From Bacteroidaceae bacterium (GTDB lineage: Bacteria; Bacteroidota; Bacteroidia; Bacteroidales; Bacteroidaceae): a stretch of 64,000 bases of DNA. Positions 34,845-43,466 of this stretch are shown here, in pieces (positions within the stretch are counted from its first letter, which is position 1; every line of letters begins with the position of its first letter). The position numbers and the translations under genes are program-made. Under the pieces are notes generated by a model, which searched no databases, was not told where the DNA came from, and was given only the letters and a program-made list of their open reading frames with translations. The stretch is from contig JAFZSP010000034.1 in NCBI GenBank assembly GCA_017619335.1, forward strand, positions 1 to 64,000, given 5' to 3'.

Positions 34845-37382
34845 TCAGTCAATCAGGACCTTCCGGCCGTTGACAATATAGAGACCCGGACGGAGGCCAT
34901 TGCGGAAGGTGTCATACGTGGCACCGGATTTCAGCAAGACACCGTTGAGATCATAAACGTTGAAGCGTGTGGGCTGGTCGGAGAGCATGGGGTGCTTCAC
35001 AACATCAATGATGTATGGGTCTGTTTCAGCAGCGCCTTCTGCTTCTGAGTAACCAAAGATTTCCTCATCTGACATCTCGTAGGGCGTCAGTTTGGCGTAG
35101 GCGTATGGCGCACGCTTGGCCAACCAAGCACGAGCCTGCTTGGCGTTCTGTTCATAATCAGTATAGTCCTTGTCCACATCTTGTGATCCCCACCAGGACC
35201 ACGTCGAGAATTGGATATTATTGTTATTCTCCAAGGAAGGACGGGCGTAGGCGTAGTATTCATCCACGAAGTCCAGCAAAGCCTGGAAATGCAGACGCAT
35301 GAAACGTGTCCAGACCTTATACATGGCGCGATCCACAGCCTCACCCGTGTTCTGGCGCAGTCGTTTCAGGAAAGTGGTGGCTTCCATGCTCTTGCCAGAC
35401 CAGAAGTTGGCAGTGGCTTCACTCTGGTAGTAATTGTGTGCGCCCTCGTAACCGTATGCCCAATCCAGATCCCACACGGGGCCGAACTTCAACTTGCAAG
35501 TGTCCTCCAGCACATCTTCACAATACATGTAGGTACTCTTCGGGTGCATCAGTTCATAGTTCAGAATCAGCTCATTGGTCATCAGGAAACGGGCCATGGA
35601 TTCCACATCCACGATATCATCGATATCCATGCCTTTCTGCACACGGTAGGCAAGAGTGTCCATGCGTACTTTGATATCTTCCCAACCCCATTCTGTGGTT
35701 TCTGAGAAGTCGGGCTCTTTCACATTGACGGGAATGCTGTAGGGTTTGGTCTTGAATTTATAGACCTCGTCATAATAAGAGTCCAGTTCAATGAGGCAGG
35801 CATAGGTCTCGTCTTCGATGTCAATACTGTTATTGGAGAGTCCCACCTTCTCTGTGAAGTTGTAACTGCCCCAGTATTCCCCGTTCATATAAAGTTCCAC
35901 AGGAATGATATGGTTGGCACCATCAGCTTGAGCCATTCCTGCCACCTGCATACCGATGGCGTTGGACAGCATGGAACCGCGTTGACGGTTGCTCAGAAGG
36001 ACCCAACTCCTACCCTTCTTCAATCCTAATGGCTTCTGCTTCTCTTCAAACTTCAGACGATAGGGATTCTTAGAGTACGAATTGCTGCTCCAACTGGAAT
36101 TGCCTCGTCCCTTGATCTCAACTGGCGTGGCTTCCATAGACGGGAAAAGACCAGCTCCGTCAATCGTAATGGTGGCCGGGATGTATTCTGTCTTGCTGTA
36201 CACATAGTCATAACCATTCAAATCAATGGAGACTGTGGGCACGTTTTCCACCTCATCCACCAGGAAGTCTATTTCTGCCTCATACTCATGGCCAAAAGGA
36301 ACCAGTACGTAGGCGTATTCAGCAGGAGTGCCCTCATGTTCATCCAGGGTCACTTCATAGAGCTTCAGCTCTGCGACGCAGAAGTAATTCTTATAGGTGG
36401 CAGACGTCTGCACCAGGCGGAAACGGCTGTAAGGCTCCTTGAACTCAATGACTTCCGAGGTGTTCGTGGCACCTTGTGAAGTATCCAGTCCATTCTCTTC
36501 GGAGAAGATGTTAACATCTTCCCACGTCTCTCCATCCGTGCTGACTTGCAGGACCAGTTCTCTTGGAGAGCGGGCCCCTGTGTCGGAGCGGTTCGTAATG
36601 ACATACTGCAAGTTATGCACAGCCTCTGGCAAGGTGATTTCGATGAAGGCATTCTGATCTTCCGGCAGTTTCTCGTATGCACCGCTGCCCCAGGTAGAAT
36701 GGAAGAATGTACCGGGGTCATCGTCAATGATTTTGTCCAGTCCCTCACGGTCGGGATAGTTGGTGGGAGCATTGGTAGAGAGCATTTCTTCTGTGAGCTC
36801 GATGGCGGTGAGGATGGTATCCACGGCATCGATTTCAGCAGGCTTGACTTCTATCTCCTTGAAAGTCTTGATATTCGGATAGGCCACGGTGAGCGTTCTC
36901 TTGCGGTCAAAATCCACGGGCGTCACTTTACTGATGACTCGTGTGAAGTCTTCTGTATAGACGTGAGCGCGCTTGTCGGAGAGCTTGATGGAAGGCGTCA
37001 GCCATTTGGTGATGCTGGGTGAGGTGCCGCTGATATGATTCCCCACAATCTCGCAGTCAACATCTGCTATGAGGTTATGGTTGAACTTGTCATTGAATTT
37101 GAAGGAAGTGATAACGGGTTCCTTAATCTGGAGCTGATGGTTCCAGAAGAGGATGCTGTCGAGAGGATAGCTGATGGTCTGTCCGTTCACACCCGTGACG
37201 ACGAGGGAGTCATCCACTTCGGAGATATCGGCCAACAGGTCACGGGGAATAATATAGAGACTTCCGTCTTTCAGCTGAACAAACACGGTGTCGGAGGTGT
37301 TGACATCGTCTTGTGCTGACATTTCAGCAGGCATCAAAAAGGCGCCACAAATGATGGCAAAAAGGGGTAAAAAATGCTTCAT
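34845..37382 (-). CDS. CotH-family secreted protein with discoidin domain
   Basis: An 845-aa exported protein. Signal peptide 1-24 (EMSAQ). Residues ~30-200 are strand-rich. A discoidin/F5-8C domain spans ~205-343 (DKIIDDDPGTFFHSTWGSG...FRLVQTSATYKNYFCVAELKLYEV). The CotH domain spans ~417-720 with EIKGRGNSSWS, GLKKGRSWVLLSN, YWGSYNFTEKVG and FGPVWDLDWAYGYEG, matching the spore-coat kinase fold. Outside Firmicutes, CotH proteins are surface proteins of unclear substrate. The tail NVYDLNGVLLKSG...GLYIVNGRKVLID is a sorting signal like those of the giant proteins. Confidence 0.88.
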   Translation of the reverse strand: MKHFLPLFAIICGAFLMPAEMSAQDDVNTSDTVFVQLKDGSLYIIPRDLLADISEVDDSLVVTGVNGQTISYPLDSILFWNHQLQIKEPVITSFKFNDKFNHNLIADVDCEIVGNHISGTSPSITKWLTPSIKLSDKRAHVYTEDFTRVISKVTPVDFDRKRTLTVAYPNIKTFKEIEVKPAEIDAVDTILTAIELTEEMLSTNAPTNYPDREGLDKIIDDDPGTFFHSTWGSGAYEKLPEDQNAFIEITLPEAVHNLQYVITNRSDTGARSPRELVLQVSTDGETWEDVNIFSEENGLDTSQGATNTSEVIEFKEPYSRFRLVQTSATYKNYFCVAELKLYEVTLDEHEGTPAEYAYVLVPFGHEYEAEIDFLVDEVENVPTVSIDLNGYDYVYSKTEYIPATITIDGAGLFPSMEATPVEIKGRGNSSWSSNSYSKNPYRLKFEEKQKPLGLKKGRSWVLLSNRQRGSMLSNAIGMQVAGMAQADGANHIIPVELYMNGEYWGSYNFTEKVGLSNNSIDIEDETYACLIELDSYYDEVYKFKTKPYSIPVNVKEPDFSETTEWGWEDIKVRMDTLAYRVQKGMDIDDIVDVESMARFLMTNELILNYELMHPKSTYMYCEDVLEDTCKLKFGPVWDLDWAYGYEGAHNYYQSEATANFWSGKSMEATTFLKRLRQNTGEAVDRAMYKVWTRFMRLHFQALLDFVDEYYAYARPSLENNNNIQFSTWSWWGSQDVDKDYTDYEQNAKQARAWLAKRAPYAYAKLTPYEMSDEEIFGYSEAEGAAETDPYIIDVVKHPMLSDQPTRFNVYDLNGVLLKSGATYDTFRNGLRPGLYIVNGRKVLID

Positions 37383-37410
37383 AAGTATGCTTTTGTTTCA
37401 TTTTTCGGGG

Positions 37411-37440
37411 CAAAGATAGGTATAATCCTTCAACCTTCAA
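37411..37440 (-). promoter_or_regulatory. Promoter of cotH gene
   Basis: On the minus strand, TTG (37440-37438), 19 bp, then TATCTTTG (37418-37411). It is a near-ideal match, 29 bp before the ATG. Confidence 0.72.
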
Positions 37441-37479
37441 GCCTTTTTCCCTTAAATTGTCTAAAAAAGCGGCAAAAAG

Positions 37480-37511
37480 TTTGCTTTTGAGCCTCCAAAT
37501 GACTACTTTTG
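37480..37511 (+). promoter_or_regulatory. Promoter of Crp/Fnr regulator gene
   Basis: TTTG at 37480-37483, a 20-bp spacer and TACTTTTG at 37504-37511, ending 19 bp before the ATG at 37531. Confidence 0.72.
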
Positions 37512-37530
37512 CTCCGCAAATAGAGCAAAA

Positions 37531-38223
37531 ATGGAGCAAACGATGTATGATACCATCCTTGGACTGCCTCTTTTTCAGGGACTCAGTCACTCGGATCTCA
37601 CCCGCATCCTGGAATCGACCCGCTTGCAGTTCGAAACCGTTGCGGAGGGCGATGTCTTGTTGCAGCAGGGACAGCAGTGCACGGGACTGACTTTCATCAT
37701 CAGCGGCACCATCAATGCACGCACCGCCTCGGCAGACAACCGCTGGAGCGTGGATGAAGAGTTGTCTGGACAGATGGTCTTGGGAATGGACGTACTGTAT
37801 GGAAGCACCCGCACCCATCGTCAGACGGTCACGGCCCTCACTCCCACGCGCGTACTTTATTTAAATAAGCGCACCGTGGCTGCTTTCATCAGCTACTTTG
37901 AGGTCTTCCGTCTGAACGTCCTCAACTTATTGACCACCTCCGCAGTGCGTCGGGATCAGTTGAACTGGTTGCCACCAGCTACCACGCTGGAAGGTCTCAT
38001 TATTGATTTCATGCGACGTCACCTGACCCGTCCTGCCGGTCACAAGCGGTTCAACATCTCCCAGCGTGTGCTCGGAAGCTATCTCAGAGAGGACTACCGT
38101 TATGTAGCACGAGCCCTTCAGAACCTGAAAGACAAGCACTTGCTCACCACCGAGCGGCGTCTCATTGATATCCCTGCCTTCGAGCTCCTGCTCACGAGCA
38201 CTGCCACCATCACCAATAGCTAA
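37531..38223 (+). CDS. Crp/Fnr-family transcriptional regulator
   Basis: A 230-aa protein with a cyclic-nucleotide-binding-like N-terminal domain (LFQGLSHSDLTRILESTRLQF, EGDVLLQQGQQCTGLTFIISG, residues 10-130). A C-terminal winged helix follows (ISQRVLGSYLREDYRYVARALQNLKDKHLL, ~165-215). The Fnr cysteine pattern and the Crp cAMP residues are not evident, so the signal is unknown. It diverges from the cotH gene with both promoters in 150 bp and lies just upstream of the M3 peptidase gene. Confidence 0.88.
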   Translation: MEQTMYDTILGLPLFQGLSHSDLTRILESTRLQFETVAEGDVLLQQGQQCTGLTFIISGTINARTASADNRWSVDEELSGQMVLGMDVLYGSTRTHRQTVTALTPTRVLYLNKRTVAAFISYFEVFRLNVLNLLTTSAVRRDQLNWLPPATTLEGLIIDFMRRHLTRPAGHKRFNISQRVLGSYLREDYRYVARALQNLKDKHLLTTERRLIDIPAFELLLTSTATITNS

Positions 38224-38242
38224 ATCACAAAATATCAACATT

Positions 38243-40279
38243 TTGGAACGTCAGAATCCCTTTTATACCAAACACTACGCCACGCCCCACGAGACGGCGC
38301 CCTTTGACCAGATCCGCTTGGAGGATTATGAGCCGGCGATGCTAGAAGGCATCCGTCAGGACGACGCTTTCATCCAGGGCATCCTGGACAACCCCGAGGC
38401 TCCGTCCTTTGACAACACCGTGGCGGTGACCTCACCCGACGACCTGCTGGAGCGCGTCACAAAGGTCTTCTTCAACTTGCTCTCTGCCCAGACCAACGAT
38501 GAGATGGATGCGCTGGCACAAAAGATGTCGCCGATTCTTACAGAGCACGCCAACAATATCATGTTCAACCCGCGCTTCTTCCAGCGCGTGAAGGCGGTCT
38601 ATGAGAATCACGGATCACTCACTCCCGAGGAAGAGACCCTGTTAGAGAAATCCTACGACGGGTTCATCCGTGCCGGCGCAGCATTGGACGAGGAGCACAA
38701 GAACCGCCTCCGTGAAATCAACGCCGAGCTGGCTCAACTGACGCTTCAATTCTCACAGAATAACTTAAAGGATACCAACGCCTTCCAACTCCATATTACC
38801 GACGAGCAGCAGTTGAACGGTCTGCCCGATTCGTCCCGTGAGGCAGCAGCATTGGCAGCAAAGGAAGCCGGTAAAGAGGGCTGGCTCTTCACCCTGCACG
38901 CCCCGTCCTACGGTCCCTTCATGACCTACGCTGACGACCGCGAGCTCCGCCGTCAGATGTATTTGGCCAAGAACACCATCTGCATCAAAGCAGACGAGTT
39001 CAACAACACAGAGATTGTCCGTCGCATCGTCAACCTGCGCCTGGAGCGGGCACAACTGCTTGGTTACCGCTGTCACGCCGATTATGTCCTGAAGAACCGC
39101 ATGGCAGAATCCGTGGAAAACGTGAACCGACTGATGGATCAGCTCTTGGAGGCCTACATGGAACCGGCCCGCCGTGAGATGCAGGAGATTGCTGACCTCG
39201 CTCGCCTACAACAGGGTCAAGACTTCCAACTAATGCCTTGGGACTTCTCCTATTACGGTCACAAACTGAAGATGCAACGTTTCAATATCGATGCAGAAAT
39301 GCTCCGACCCTACTTCGAGCTGGCTCGTGTCAAGGAGGGCGTCTTCGGTCTGGCCACCAAACTTTACGGCATCACCTTCCGCGAGAACAAGGAAATTCCC
39401 GTCTATCACCCCGACGTCACTGCCTACGAGGTGCTGGACGAAGACGGAACGTTCCTTGCAGTCCTTTACACCGACTTCTTCCCCCGCAGCAGCAAACAGG
39501 CCGGTGCCTGGATGACATCCTATAAAGACCAGTGGATCAGCAAGGAAGACGGCAACAGCCGTCCTCACGTCTCCTTGGTGATGAACTTCACCAAGCCCAC
39601 AGAGACCAAGCCCGCACTGTTGACGCTGGGAGAGGTGGAGACCTTCCTCCACGAATTCGGACACGCCCTGCACGGCATCTTTGCCAACACGCGCTTTGCC
39701 GCACTCTCCGGCACGAACGTCTATTGGGACTTCGTGGAACTGCCCTCGCAGTTCATGGAGAACTTTGCAGTGGAGCCGGCTTTCCTCAACACCTTCGCCC
39801 GTCACTATCAGACTGGCGAGCCTATCCCGCAGGAACTGCTGGACCGCATCGTGCAGAGCCGCAACTTCAACGTGGCCTACGCCTGCATCCGGCAAGTCAG
39901 TTTCTGCCTCTTGGACTTGGCATTCTACACGTTGGAGCAGCCCTTTGAGGGTGATCTTCAAGAGTTTGAGAACCGCGCTTGGAGCCGTGCACAGCTCTTC
40001 GACCCGGTGCCGGGAACTTGTATGACAGTACAGTTCAGCCACATCATGTCTGGCGGCTATTCCGCTGGTTATTACAGTTATAAGTGGGCCGAGGTGCTGG
40101 ACGCCGATGCATTCTCTGTCTTCCAGCAGGCTGGCATTTTCGATCGCGAGACGGCACAGCGCTTCCGTGACTGCATCCTCTCCCGCGGCGGCACCGAACA
40201 CCCGATGACCCTTTACCGCCGCTTCCGTGGTGGTGAACCAACAATTGACGCTTTACTCAAAAGAAACGGTATCAAATAA
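38243..40279 (+). CDS. dcp: M3-family metallopeptidase, peptidyl-dipeptidase Dcp-like
   Basis: A protein of about 678 aa. The M3 zinc site is HEFGH at ~470-474 (FLHEFGHALHGIF) with the third ligand downstream. MSGGYSAGYYSYKWAEVLDADAF and NPFYTKHYATPHE are typical of oligopeptidase A/Dcp proteins. No ATG fits: the in-frame ATG at 38165 lies 58 bp inside the regulator gene and would add an unrelated 26-residue N-terminus. I take TTG at 38243, giving MERQNPFYTKHY, which matches usual family starts. It lacks a signal peptide, so it would be cytoplasmic and trim short peptides. Confidence 0.88.
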   Translation: MERQNPFYTKHYATPHETAPFDQIRLEDYEPAMLEGIRQDDAFIQGILDNPEAPSFDNTVAVTSPDDLLERVTKVFFNLLSAQTNDEMDALAQKMSPILTEHANNIMFNPRFFQRVKAVYENHGSLTPEEETLLEKSYDGFIRAGAALDEEHKNRLREINAELAQLTLQFSQNNLKDTNAFQLHITDEQQLNGLPDSSREAAALAAKEAGKEGWLFTLHAPSYGPFMTYADDRELRRQMYLAKNTICIKADEFNNTEIVRRIVNLRLERAQLLGYRCHADYVLKNRMAESVENVNRLMDQLLEAYMEPARREMQEIADLARLQQGQDFQLMPWDFSYYGHKLKMQRFNIDAEMLRPYFELARVKEGVFGLATKLYGITFRENKEIPVYHPDVTAYEVLDEDGTFLAVLYTDFFPRSSKQAGAWMTSYKDQWISKEDGNSRPHVSLVMNFTKPTETKPALLTLGEVETFLHEFGHALHGIFANTRFAALSGTNVYWDFVELPSQFMENFAVEPAFLNTFARHYQTGEPIPQELLDRIVQSRNFNVAYACIRQVSFCLLDLAFYTLEQPFEGDLQEFENRAWSRAQLFDPVPGTCMTVQFSHIMSGGYSAGYYSYKWAEVLDADAFSVFQQAGIFDRETAQRFRDCILSRGGTEHPMTLYRRFRGGEPTIDALLKRNGIK

Positions 40280-40282
40280 ATA

Positions 40283-40738
40283 ATGGAAACAACAGAAACC
40301 CACAATTCAAATAAGAACAAATCGGTTCTTGACCAGCGCTACTTGCGCATGGCACGCATTTGGAGTGAGAACAGCTACTGCATCCGCCGACAGGTGGGAG
40401 CACTTGTCGTCAAGGACAAGATGATTATCTCCGACGGTTACAACGGCACGCCCTCCGGATTTGAAAACATCTGCGAGGACGAGAACAACGTCACCAAATC
40501 CTACGTTCTCCATGCCGAGGCCAACGCCATCACAAAGATTGCCCGCTCAGGCAACAACTCCGAAGGCGCCACACTCTATGTCACTGATTCTCCGTGCATA
40601 GAGTGTGCCAAACTCATCATCCAATCCGGTATCCGTCGCGTCATTTATGCCCGCGAGTACCGTCTGACAGACGGCGTGGACCTGCTCCGCCGTGCCGGAA
40701 TCGAAGTCCAGTGTCTCCCCATTCCCGGATACGAATAA
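40283..40738 (+). CDS. Deoxycytidylate deaminase family protein
   Basis: A 151-aa zinc deaminase. HAEANAI (His78, Glu80) and PCIECAK (Cys105, Cys108) supply the zinc ligands and catalytic Glu, and the N-terminal RYLRMARIWSENSYC and GYNGTPSGFENICED segments match dCMP deaminase. It converts dCMP to dUMP for thymidylate synthesis. It lies 3 bp after the M3 gene and is followed closely by an S41 protease gene, a neighbourhood I recall from other Bacteroidales. Confidence 0.9.
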   Translation: METTETHNSNKNKSVLDQRYLRMARIWSENSYCIRRQVGALVVKDKMIISDGYNGTPSGFENICEDENNVTKSYVLHAEANAITKIARSGNNSEGATLYVTDSPCIECAKLIIQSGIRRVIYAREYRLTDGVDLLRRAGIEVQCLPIPGYE

Positions 40739-40754
40739 AGATAACCCTTTCACA

Positions 40755-42491
40755 ATGAACACCAAATCCCGTCTCGTTCCCCTTCTCCTGGCTGTCTCCG
40801 TGATCGCAGGCATTGCCATCGGGGCATTCTATTCCAATCACTTCTCGGGTAATCGCCTGAACATCATCAACACAGGCAGCAACAAACTCAACTACCTGTT
40901 GCAAATCATTGACAATAACTATGTTGACACGGTCAATATGAACAACCTCGTGGAAGATGCCATGCCGCAAATCCTCTCCGAGCTGGATCCTCACAGTAGT
41001 TACATCGGTGCCGCCGACGCAGAGGAAAGCGTGGAAGACTTGCGCGGCAGTTTCTCTGGAATTGGCGTGCGGTTCACGGTGCAGAAGGACACCGTCAACG
41101 TGATGAATGTCATCAAGGGAGGCCCGTCGGAGAAAGTGGGCATCCTGGCCGGAGACCGCATTGTGGCAGCCGACGACAGCTCGCTCATCGGAATGGAGAA
41201 CAGGGCCATTATGAAGCGGTTGCGCGGTCCCAAGAACTCAAAGGTCCGGCTCACCATCCACCGTCACGGGCACAAGGAACCGCTTTCCTTTGTGGTCGTG
41301 CGCGGTGACGTCCCCGTGGAGAGCGTGGATAGTTACTTCATGCTCAGCGATCACACCGGTTACATCTCCATCGAGAGCTTCGGCGAAAACACCTATCCGG
41401 AGATGCTCGTGGCGCTGGCCCAACTGAGTATGCAGGGCATGGAACAGCTCATCATTGATCTGCGAGGCAATCGCGGCGGCTATATGCAGACGGCCATCCA
41501 GATGGTGAATGAGTTCCTGCCAGATCATCAGCTCATTGTCTATACCGAAGGCCGCAAGTCACCGCGTGAAGAATACCGGACCGACGGTCGAGGAGCATTC
41601 CAGAAACTACCGCTGATTGTCCTGCTGGACGAGGGTTCGGCTTCGGCTTCAGAAATCTTTGCAGGAGCAGTTCAAGACAACGACCGCGGAACCATTATCG
41701 GGCGACGTTCATTTGGCAAGGGACTGGTGCAGCAACCCATTGAGTTCAAGGACGGTAGCATCGTCCGGTTGACCATAGCCCGCTACTACACGCCTTCTGG
41801 CCGCTGCATCCAGAAGCCCTACGTGAAAGGGCACGGTGAGGAGTATGAGAACGACCTCATGGCCCGCTACGAACGCGGCGAGTTCTTCTCGGCAGACAGC
41901 ATTCATCAGGATGGTCCCGAGTACAAGACCCGTCTCGGACGCACCGTTTTTGGAGGCGGTGGCATCATGCCGGATATCTTCATCCCGGAAGACACCACGC
42001 TCTATACCTCTTACTATAAAGAGGCTGTCTATACAGGACTGACCATCCAGTACGCCTTCCTCTTCACCGACCAGAACCGCCAGCAGTTGAACCGCCTCAC
42101 CTCGGTGGAAGAATTGACCAAGTGGCTCCGTCGTCAGAACCTCACTGAGCGATTCGCCCGCTATGCCGAGGAACACGGCTTGCGGCGCCGCAACCTGATG
42201 CTCCAGCGCAGCGCTCCGCTCTTTGAACGCAACCTGATCAGCAACATTATCTATGACGCTCAGGATCAGTCTGCTCGCCTGCAGTACCTTAGTGAAGAAG
42301 ACCCCGCCATCCTCCGGGCCATCGAACTGTTCAAGGCAGGAGAGTCATTCCCCAAAGCGCCTGAAGAGGCCGACAAGAAAGATGACAAGAAAGTGGCAGC
42401 TTGGCAGCAGACAGCAGGCACAGTGCACCCTGCGGCTGGCGAGGCGCGTCCCGCCGTCCTGCCGACTCGCCTTGTGCGTCTTGACGCATGA
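40755..42491 (+). CDS. S41-family carboxyl-terminal processing protease
   Basis: A 578-aa protein from ATG 40755. One N-terminal membrane or signal segment (residues 7-27), a PDZ domain (~92-185, GSFSGIGVRF...GGPSEKVGILAGDRI), and the S41 protease core follow. The dyad is Ser297 in DEGSASASEIFAG and Lys322 in SFGKGLVQQ, spaced 25 residues as in CtpA proteases. The C-terminal ~150 residues extend beyond the core and end in an Ala/Pro-rich tail. It acts in the periplasm on unfolded or envelope proteins. A palindrome array begins 4 bp after its stop. Confidence 0.9.
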   Translation: MNTKSRLVPLLLAVSVIAGIAIGAFYSNHFSGNRLNIINTGSNKLNYLLQIIDNNYVDTVNMNNLVEDAMPQILSELDPHSSYIGAADAEESVEDLRGSFSGIGVRFTVQKDTVNVMNVIKGGPSEKVGILAGDRIVAADDSSLIGMENRAIMKRLRGPKNSKVRLTIHRHGHKEPLSFVVVRGDVPVESVDSYFMLSDHTGYISIESFGENTYPEMLVALAQLSMQGMEQLIIDLRGNRGGYMQTAIQMVNEFLPDHQLIVYTEGRKSPREEYRTDGRGAFQKLPLIVLLDEGSASASEIFAGAVQDNDRGTIIGRRSFGKGLVQQPIEFKDGSIVRLTIARYYTPSGRCIQKPYVKGHGEEYENDLMARYERGEFFSADSIHQDGPEYKTRLGRTVFGGGGIMPDIFIPEDTTLYTSYYKEAVYTGLTIQYAFLFTDQNRQQLNRLTSVEELTKWLRRQNLTERFARYAEEHGLRRRNLMLQRSAPLFERNLISNIIYDAQDQSARLQYLSEEDPAILRAIELFKAGESFPKAPEEADKKDDKKVAAWQQTAGTVHPAAGEARPAVLPTRLVRLDA

Positions 42492-42494
42492 ACT

Positions 42495-42600
42495 TGTCTC
42501 ATTGGTGAGACAGAGTTGTCTCATTAATGAGACAGGCTTGTCTCACTATTGAGACTGTCTTGTCTCACCGTTGAGACAAACGAGTCTCACCAATGAGACA
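42495..42600. repeat. Five 18-bp palindromes at exact 22-bp period
   Basis: Units start at 42495, 42517, 42539, 42561 and 42583. Each has a constant 7-bp stem TGTCTCA/TGAGACA (first or last base varies in units 3 and 5) and a variable 4-bp centre: TTGG, TTAA, CTAT, CCGT, CCAA. Spacers are 4 bp (GAGT, GGCT, GTCT, AACG). Unit 5 is the inverted copy of unit 1 apart from one base. It lies between the S41 and cyclo-ligase genes, on untranslated sequence. It may be an operator array, RNA hairpins in the mRNA, or a dispersed repeat. Confidence 0.95.
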
Positions 42601-42633
42601 GCAAGCATCCAATAAGAGAACCCTCGAGAGAAT

Positions 42634-43164
42634 ATGGACAAGAAGGAAATTCGTGCTGAAATACGCCGCCGCAAGGGCTTGTGTCCGCAGGAGCAGCGGG
42701 CAGAACTCTCCCGTGCCGCCATTGAACGGCTGCAGCAGACGGCGCAGTGGCAGCAGGCCCACACGGTGCTGCTGTATCACTCCCTGCCCGATGAAGTCTG
42801 TACCCACGACCTCATTCCCGAGGCCATCCGGCAAGGCAAGCGAGTGTTGCTGCCCGTGGTGGTGGGCGACGAACTGGAACTCCGTGAATATCAGGAAGGA
42901 AGTCAGTTGGCAGAGGGCGCCTTTCACATTCAGGAACCCACGGGCACTGCCGTCACAGATTTCGCGACGATTGACCTCGCGGTGATTCCTGGCGTGGCTT
43001 TCACGGCTGGAGGTCTCCGCTTGGGACGCGGTCGGGGATATTATGACCGACTGCTCTCACGCGCGCGCGTACCTTATTTAATTGGTCTATGCTGGCCGTT
43101 TCAGCTGCTGCCGGATTTACCTGCCGAACCTCACGACGTCAAAATGGATGAGGTTATCTGCTGA
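42634..43164 (+). CDS. 5-formyltetrahydrofolate cyclo-ligase
   Basis: A 176-aa enzyme making 5,10-methenyl-THF from 5-formyl-THF with ATP. Family features: the N-terminal basic helix (EIRAEIRRRK), PGVAFTAGGLRLGRGRGYYDRLL (phosphate and folate site, residues 125-150), and CHP/HDVKMDEV at the end. It follows the palindrome array by 33 bp and no separate TAnnTTTG promoter is evident in that gap, so it may depend on readthrough from the S41 gene. Confidence 0.92.
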   Translation: MDKKEIRAEIRRRKGLCPQEQRAELSRAAIERLQQTAQWQQAHTVLLYHSLPDEVCTHDLIPEAIRQGKRVLLPVVVGDELELREYQEGSQLAEGAFHIQEPTGTAVTDFATIDLAVIPGVAFTAGGLRLGRGRGYYDRLLSRARVPYLIGLCWPFQLLPDLPAEPHDVKMDEVIC

Positions 43165-43175
43165 TGCCGGCTCGC

Positions 43176-43466
43176 TCAGTGGAAGATGATATTCTCAATC
43201 ACCTGTGCTCCCACGTGTTGGTTCAACTTCTGAACCAACACTTTACGATTCATCGATAACTCCTGACGAATCACCGAGGACTTCAAACGCACATAGAGCA
43301 CACGGTTGCGGATTTCCAAGTTGCCCGTGTAGTTGGCGATTCCCTGCCCCATCACCTCCGGCCACGCTTGCACCAGACGGTATTCATTGTAGGGCGTCTC
43401 CAGCCCCTCTTCTCGCAGGAAACGGTGCACGACATTGTCTATCTTTTCTGCCTGTTGTTTTCTCAT
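43176..43466 (-). CDS. DUF721 protein
   Basis: A 96-aa basic protein with EYRLVQAWPEVMGQGIANYT and RNRVLYVRLKSSVIRQELSMNR, the DUF721 (DciA-related) pattern. DUF721 proteins are often encoded beside recF or dnaA and have a nucleic-acid-binding fold. Here the gene overlaps the recF stop by 4 bp, so the two are translated together. A helicase-loading role like that of DciA is possible but not shown for this short form. Confidence 0.88.
   Translation of the reverse strand: MRKQQAEKIDNVVHRFLREEGLETPYNEYRLVQAWPEVMGQGIANYTGNLEIRNRVLYVRLKSSVIRQELSMNRKVLVQKLNQHVGAQVIENIIFH

Noticed and set aside
42495..42600. CRISPR array
   Set aside because: Units are 18 bp with 4-bp gaps, the variable part is inside the palindrome, and no cas gene is near.
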